From positions 1-9,737 of the forward strand of contig JAIRNM010000291.1 of assembly GCA_031258055.1 (NCBI GenBank): a DNA stretch of 9,737 bases, written 5' to 3'. Under the pieces are notes generated by a model that saw only the letters and a list, made by a program, of their open reading frames with translations, ran no database searches and had not been told where the DNA came from. This DNA is from Bifidobacteriaceae bacterium (lineage in GTDB: Bacteria > Actinomycetota > Actinomycetes > Actinomycetales > WQXJ01). Both the position numbers and the translations under genes were made by a program. Shown piece after piece: positions 6,066 to 9,737 of this stretch. Every line of letters begins with the position of its first letter. Position 1 is the first letter of the stretch.

Positions 6066-6505
6066 TCGGCTTGGACACTAACGTGCTGGTACGCCACCTG
6101 ACGGGCGACGATCCGGCCCAGTCGCCCGTAGCGCGCGACCTGCTAGCCGGGCGGACGGCGGCCGATCCGGCCTTCATCAGCCTGGTGACGCTGGTCGAGG
6201 CGGTCTGGACACTGTCCTCGCGCCGCTACGGCTATGACCGGGCGGCGCTGCTGTACGTGGTGGGCGATCTTGCGGGACTGGACGAGGTGCGTTTCCAAGA
6301 GCACGCCGCCGTTGTGGCGGCAGTGGCTTTGAGCCGTCAGACCGGCTGCGACTTCCCGGACGCGCTGGTGGCCGAACTGGGGGCGCGCGCCGGATGCTTC
6401 CACACGGCCACATTCGACCAGCAGGCCGCTTCCCTGGTTCCCGAGATGCGGATCGTTCCAAGCCAGGCCGCGAATACTAAGGGATCAGGGGATGGCGTTG
6501 GATGA
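6062..6505 (+). CDS. vapC: VapC-family PIN-domain ribonuclease toxin
   Basis: The product has 147 residues. PIN-type toxins cleave specific RNAs with a Mg-binding acidic cluster. All expected elements are present: [17 protein letters not shown] with Asp5; Glu46 in [11 protein letters not shown]; Asp97/Asp100 in [13 protein letters not shown]; Asp119 in TATFDQQA. In contrast to the two other PIN genes in this window, the frame and active site are intact. The GTG start overlaps the antitoxin stop. The last residues (about 139-147, [10 protein letters not shown]) look non-conserved. The coding sequence runs 29 bp into the 3' end of purA on the opposite strand, so there is no room for a terminator between them, and toxin readthrough would be antisense to purA. 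Confidence 0.9.
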   Translation: MIGLDTNVLVRHLTGDDPAQSPVARDLLAGRTAADPAFISLVTLVEAVWTLSSRRYGYDRAALLYVVGDLAGLDEVRFQEHAAVVAAVALSRQTGCDFPDALVAELGARAGCFHTATFDQQAASLVPEMRIVPSQAANTKGSGDGVG

Positions 6506-7763
6506 TCGCATCGCGCGATGGGCCCACCCCGATGACTGAGATGCGGGCGCCTGACATCTCCTCGATCGCTTTGATGTAAGTCTGGGCGTTCGGCGGAAGC
6601 TGCTTGAAGGAACGAACACGCGAGATTTCCTCATCCCAGCCGGGCAGGTATTCGTAGACTGGGCGGGCGTGATGAATGTCAGTTTGGGAAGCGGGCAGAT
6701 CGGAATGGATTGTGCCGCCCACGTCGTAGGCGACACAAACAGGTAACCGGTCCCAGCCGGTCAAAACATCCAGCTTCGTCAACACGAAGTCCGTCACCCC
6801 ATTGATGCGGGCGGCATAGCGGGCGACCGGAGCGTCATACCAGCCGCAGCGGCGGGGGCGGCCAGTGGTGACCCCATACTCGTGGCCCACGTCTCGGAGG
6901 CGTTCGCCGTCGGCATCGTCCAACTCTGTGACGAACGGGCCGGCGCCCACCCTGGTGGCGTACGCCTTGATCACGGCGACCACCCGGTCGATCCGTTTAG
7001 GTCCCACGCCGGTGCCCGTGCAGGCGCCTCCAGCAGTGGCGTTAGAGCTGGTCACGAACGGATAGGTGCCGTGATCCACGTCCAGCATGGTGGCTTGTCC
7101 GCCCTCGAACAAGACGGTCGCGCCATCATCCAGCGCTTTGTTCAGAAGCAGGGCGGTGTCCGCCACCAGCGGCCGGACCTGATCGGCGAAGGACTCAAGT
7201 TCGTCCACGACTTCATTCACGGAAATGGCGCGCCGGTTGTAAACCTTGACCAGCAGGTGGTTCTTCCGCATCAAGGCGCCCTCGACCTTCTGGCGCAAGA
7301 TGGACGAGTCGAACAAGTCTTGGACTCGCAAACCGACCCGCTCCATCTTGTCGGCGTAGGTCGGCCCAATCCCCCGGCCGGTGGTGCCAATCTGGCGTTT
7401 GCCCAGGAAGCGCTCCGTCACTTTGTCCATAGTGCGGTTGTAGCTGGGGATCAGGTGCGCGTTCGAGGAGAGGACTAGCCGCGAGATGTCAATCCCTCGG
7501 TTCTCCAGTGCTGCCAACTCCTGGAACAGGACCTCCAGGTCCACCACCACGCCATTGCCGATCACCGGCGTGACTCCTGGTGTCAATATCCCGGACGGCA
7601 ACAGATGAAGGGCATAGGTCTGCCCCGCGATCACCACCGTGTGGCCGGCGTTATTGCCGCCGTTGAACTTGACCACGTAGTCGACGTCGCGGCCCATCAA
7701 GTCGGTGGCTTTGCCCTTCCCCTCGTCGCCCCATTGGGCGCCGACAAGCACGATTCCTGGCAC
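6477..7763 (-). CDS. purA: Adenylosuccinate synthetase
   Basis: The product has 428 residues, the usual size. The cytosolic enzyme joins IMP and aspartate using GTP to form adenylosuccinate, the first committed step to AMP. The N-terminal P-loop QWGDEGKGK (10-18) carries catalytic Asp13, and NNAGH (37-41) carries His41; both match E. coli numbering. Other family blocks are [48 protein letters not shown] and [10 protein letters not shown]. The start is GTG at 7763-7761, supported by GAGAGGAA (rc of 7769-7776) 5 nt upstream. The gene stands alone, divergent from nagA, and its 3' end overlaps the vapC toxin by 29 bp. No truncation is seen. Confidence 0.97.
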   Translation of the reverse strand: MPGIVLVGAQWGDEGKGKATDLMGRDVDYVVKFNGGNNAGHTVVIAGQTYALHLLPSGILTPGVTPVIGNGVVVDLEVLFQELAALENRGIDISRLVLSSNAHLIPSYNRTMDKVTERFLGKRQIGTTGRGIGPTYADKMERVGLRVQDLFDSSILRQKVEGALMRKNHLLVKVYNRRAISVNEVVDELESFADQVRPLVADTALLLNKALDDGATVLFEGGQATMLDVDHGTYPFVTSSNATAGGACTGTGVGPKRIDRVVAVIKAYATRVGAGPFVTELDDADGERLRDVGHEYGVTTGRPRRCGWYDAPVARYAARINGVTDFVLTKLDVLTGWDRLPVCVAYDVGGTIHSDLPASQTDIHHARPVYEYLPGWDEEISRVRSFKQLPPNAQTYIKAIEEMSGARISVIGVGPSRDAIIQRHPLIP

Positions 7764-7913
7764 AGTAGTTCCTCTCGCTCGGAAGTGCGGTGGCGGTCGG
7801 CTGGGCCAGCGGGGGTACGCGTTGACCGACCATCAGAAGGGTACCGGACAGTTCCAGCCATGATTATCCCGCTGTGAGCGCCGTCGGTGTGCCGTTGGTG
7901 CGACAATGCCGGG
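7764..7913. promoter_or_regulatory. Divergent purA/nagA promoter region
   Basis: Toward purA, GATAAT (rc of 7863-7868) matches five of six -10 bases and would give a leader of roughly 90 nt, but no clear -35 box precedes it. Toward nagA, GACAAT (7902-7907) ends 6 nt before the GTG at 7914. This matches the leaderless geometry of the phd promoter in this window, again without a recognisable -35 box. Both are weak calls. Confidence 0.35.
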
Positions 7914-9275
7914 GTGACCTTTTCTTTCGCCGAGGGCGCCTGGGCTTTGCGGGGCCGGGCTGTTTTGGAAAACGCAGTAGTGGACGATGCCGTCGTGGCG
8001 GTCCAGGGAGATCGCATCCGGTTCGCCGGCCCGGTCGGTTCGGCGCCCGGTGAGCTCGCTGCTCTGGTTGGCTCAGCCGAGCATTGGCACGGCCTCATTC
8101 TGCCCGGCCTGGTCGACATCCACTGCCATGGTGGTGGCGGCCAATCCTTCCCGGATGCCGAGTCGCCCGCAGACGCGCTGGTTGCCGTCATGGAGCACCG
8201 GCGGCATGGCACCACTTCGCTGGTCGCTTCTTTGGTCACCGACCGCCCGGAGGCTTTGCTCCGGCAGACTGCGCTCCTAGCAGCCTTGGCTGAGGTGGGA
8301 GAGTTGACTGGGATTCATTTGGAAGGGCCGTTCTTGTCGGCTGCCCGCTGTGGCGCCCAAGATCCCGCCAAGATGCTCGCGCCCGATCCAGGCTTGGTGA
8401 CGGCGGTGGCGGCGGTTGCTAAGGGCTTCTTCGCCACTATGACTGTGGCCCCGGAGTTGCCAGGGATAATCTCCTCGGCTGGTGACGGGGCGCTGTCTGT
8501 GATCGAGGCTTTGGCATCGGTCGGGGCGGTGCCGTCGTTCGGGCACACTGACTGCACGGCCGAACAGCTTGGAAGCGCCGTCCAGGCCGCACGTTTGGCG
8601 CTGGCTCGGGCTTCTTCGGCTGGTGTTGCGGCAGTTGGAGCGGGGCCAGTCGGTGCGGTGGTGGCCGACTCGGTGCTGGCTGGGTCGGCAAGTGGGGCCG
8701 ATGACGACGGCATCGGCCAGGTTAGGGCGGGCGCGGCCCGGTCGCCCCGGCCGACGGCGACCCACTTGTTCAACGGCATGAGGCCAATCCACCACCGTCA
8801 GCCTGGCCCAGTTTTGGAGTGCCTGGCCCAAGCCGCTGGCGGTGACATGGCGGTTGAGTTGGTCGCTGATGGTGTGCATCTGGATCCCAGAACGGTGGCC
8901 GACGTGTTCAAGTTGGCAGCGCCGGGTGCTGTCCTGCTGGTGACAGACGCGATGGCAGCGGCGGGCATGGCCGATGGCGCCTACCAACTCGGCCCTATGG
9001 CGGTGACCGTGACGGATGGAGTCGCCCGGCTGACCGATGGTGGCGCGATCGCCGGTGGCACCGCCCACCTGATCGATGTGGTCCGGTCGACTGTGCGGGC
9101 GAGCAGGGTGCCTTTGGCGGCGGCGGTGCGGGCGGCATCGTCCACGCCGGCCGGTGTGCTGGGGATTGCGGGCGAGGTCGGCTCCTTGGCCGCTGGCCTG
9201 CGGGCGGACCTCCTCCTAACCGACGCCGGCTTGACGCCCGTCCGGGTCTACCGGGCCGGGAACTTGGTGGCTTGA
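7914..9275 (+). CDS. nagA: N-acetylglucosamine-6-phosphate deacetylase
   Basis: This amidohydrolase removes the acetyl group from GlcNAc-6-phosphate, giving glucosamine-6-phosphate for glycolysis or cell-wall recycling. Visible motifs are LPGLVDIHCHGGGG (His70, His72), HLEGPF with metal-ligand Glu137, FGHTDC with His211, THLFNGMRPIHHRQPG with His284, VELVADGVHL, and LLVTDAMAAAG with the catalytic Asp345. These correspond to E. coli Glu131, His195, His216 and Asp273. The protein has 453 residues against about 380 normally. The two His ligands lie 73 residues apart instead of 21 because of an Ala/Gly-rich insertion around residues 226-280. GTG 7914 is chosen because the fold begins just after it; an in-frame GTG at 7887 would add nine residues (MCRWCDNAG) without homology. 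No Shine-Dalgarno is seen, so translation may be leaderless. nagB or sugar-transport genes are not adjacent in the window. Confidence 0.93.
   Translation: MTFSFAEGAWALRGRAVLENAVVDDAVVAVQGDRIRFAGPVGSAPGELAALVGSAEHWHGLILPGLVDIHCHGGGGQSFPDAESPADALVAVMEHRRHGTTSLVASLVTDRPEALLRQTALLAALAEVGELTGIHLEGPFLSAARCGAQDPAKMLAPDPGLVTAVAAVAKGFFATMTVAPELPGIISSAGDGALSVIEALASVGAVPSFGHTDCTAEQLGSAVQAARLALARASSAGVAAVGAGPVGAVVADSVLAGSASGADDDGIGQVRAGAARSPRPTATHLFNGMRPIHHRQPGPVLECLAQAAGGDMAVELVADGVHLDPRTVADVFKLAAPGAVLLVTDAMAAAGMADGAYQLGPMAVTVTDGVARLTDGGAIAGGTAHLIDVVRSTVRASRVPLAAAVRAASSTPAGVLGIAGEVGSLAAGLRADLLLTDAGLTPVRVYRAGNLVA
9125..9197 (+). repeat. Copy 1 of a 73-bp direct repeat, inside the nagA 3' coding region
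   Basis: This segment encodes the near C-terminal part of NagA (AASSTPAGVLGIAGEVGSL). It recurs at 9284-9356 with 70 of 73 bases identical and an offset of 159 bp, a multiple of three. Confidence 0.95.
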
Positions 9276-9283
9276 GAGCCTGG

Positions 9284-9356
9284 GGTGCGGGCGGCACCGT
9301 CCACGCCGGCCGGTGTGCTGGGGATTGCGGGCGAGGTCGGCTCCCTGGCTGCTGGC
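9284..9356 (+). repeat. Copy 2 of the 73-bp repeat, after the nagA stop (nagA fragment)
   Basis: It differs from copy 1 at three positions: T to C at 9297 (Ser to Pro), T to C at 9345 (silent) and C to T at 9350 (silent). It lies in the same frame as nagA, so reading past the nagA stop gives APSTPAGVLGIAGEVGSLAA again before a TGA at 9399. It has no start codon of its own and is best seen as a non-coding fragment left by duplication, or by recombination with another nagA copy. Confidence 0.9.
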
Positions 9357-9406
9357 TGTGCCATGGGATGCGTGCTGGTCGGTATGATGGTGGGCCGTTG
9401 ACCGGG

Positions 9407-9435
9407 TATGCTCGGTCGCTGGCTGTTTTTCAGCC
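9407..9435 (+). promoter_or_regulatory. Possible tRNA-Pro promoter and leader hairpin
   Basis: TATGCT (9407-9412) could be a -10 box about 25 bp before the tRNA; a second TATGAT lies at 9383-9388. Neither has a good -35 box at the right distance. GGCTG/CAGCC with a five-T loop (9421-9435) forms a small hairpin ending one base before the tRNA, perhaps in the 5' precursor. Confidence 0.3.
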
Positions 9436-9436
9436 G

Positions 9437-9510
<74 letters not shown>

Positions 9511-9516
9511 CAGTTT

Positions 9517-9554
9517 TGGGGCTGTGACCTGGGTAAACGCGGGTTGCAGCCCCA
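9517..9554 (+). terminator. Hairpin downstream of tRNA-Pro
   Basis: TGGGGCTG (9517-9524) is a perfect inverted repeat of CAGCCCCA (9547-9554), with a 22-nt loop, beginning 7 nt after the tRNA. No clean T-run follows (only GTTTT at 9568-9572), so it may help end or process the tRNA transcript. Confidence 0.4.
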
Positions 9555-9572
9555 GGAGGTTGTGAGTGTTTT

Positions 9573-9638
9573 GGCGAAATGGCGCGTTTATGGCGCGTTT
9601 TGGATGCAAAACGATGGCATCTAGTGGCATGTTTCGCC
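9573..9638. repeat. Nested-repeat element of 66 bp
   Basis: GGCGAAA (9573-9579) and TTTCGCC (9632-9638) are perfect terminal inverted repeats. Inside are an exact tandem pair of ATGGCGCGTTT (9579-9589 and 9590-9600), a hairpin CGTTTTG-GATG-CAAAACG (9596-9613) and GATGC/GCATC. No ORF of note crosses it. It could be the remnant of a small mobile palindrome or the flank of an element beyond the window. Confidence 0.5.
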
Positions 9639-9641
9639 TGG

Positions 9642-9737
9642 TCAGGGGCGTCCGGGGGGTTCGGCGGGGCCGACGAACACTTGGAGTATGGCGCTGTTGT
9701 CGGTGACTTTGACGCGGTGTTTGATGTAGTGGCGTTG
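9642..9737 (-). CDS. C-terminal tail of an unidentified ORF (partial)
   Basis: The minus strand is open from the window edge for 31 residues (HYIKHRVKVTDNSAILQVFV, ending GPAEPPGRP) before a TGA at 9644-9642. The mix of basic, beta-prone and polar residues reads like a real protein end, and the codons are GC-rich at third positions (GTC, ACC, GAC, AAC). The family cannot be told from so little; a transposase or integrase tail is possible, but nothing in the fragment proves it. Confidence 0.4.
   Translation of the reverse strand, partial: QRHYIKHRVKVTDNSAILQVFVGPAEPPGRP

Noticed and set aside
8277..9068. 263-residue minus-strand frame inside nagA
   Set aside because: It is antisense shadow of nagA. 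All NagA motifs are on the plus strand and the shadow protein shows no family features.
9566..9706. 46-codon frame after a good AGGAGG (9554-9559) with GTG start at 9566
   Set aside because: The peptide is Arg/Gly-rich, crosses the repeat element, and overlaps the partial minus-strand ORF. The Shine-Dalgarno match is probably chance.

Overview
The window looks like chromosomal DNA of a high-GC actinobacterium. The GC richness and frequent GTG starts point that way. So do a GTP-dependent PEP carboxykinase, a RelFG-type antitoxin/toxin pair resembling the mycobacterial ones, a tRNA-Pro of actinobacterial type without an encoded CCA, and a promoter that places the start codon about 7 nt after the -10 box (leaderless style). 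I cannot assign order or genus. No phage, CRISPR array or complete insertion sequence is visible.

Layout. Positions 1-2290 are a cluster of small toxin-antitoxin (TA) genes in different states. First comes a VapC-type PIN toxin broken by a one-base frameshift in a G run (54-442), with a possible antitoxin tail before it. Next is a lone ribbon-helix-helix antitoxin with no toxin (513-812), behind a perfect 14-bp palindrome. An intact Phd/YefM-RelE pair (957-1483) follows. On the minus strand lies a dead FitAB module (1703-2278): its toxin has a frameshift and two active-site changes, and its antitoxin has lost its DNA-binding N-terminus. Positions 2371-3327 encode a ribokinase-family sugar kinase. 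It converges on a 615-aa PEP carboxykinase (pckG, minus strand, 3454-5301), with two strong hairpins between them. A 428-bp spacer holding a large palindrome (5449-5485) leads to an intact AbrB-type antitoxin/VapC pair (5730-6505). That pair's toxin end overlaps the end of adenylosuccinate synthetase (purA, minus strand, 6477-7763) tail to tail. Diverging from purA is an N-acetylglucosamine-6-phosphate deacetylase (nagA, 7914-9275) with a roughly 52-residue insertion in its catalytic barrel. After nagA come a 73-bp duplication of its own 3' coding sequence, tRNA-Pro(CGG), a repeat-rich segment and the C-terminal tail of an unidentified minus-strand ORF.

How the genes relate. The metabolic genes (sugar kinase, gluconeogenic pckG, purine-synthesis purA, amino-sugar catabolic nagA) are single housekeeping or catabolic genes rather than one pathway operon. 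The stretch is distinctive for its density of TA modules in every stage from intact to orphan to dead, placed between core genes. I found no convincing new multi-gene system. The best leads are the decaying TA series, the NagA insertion, the pckG/abrB intergenic palindrome, and the nagA-tRNA junction.
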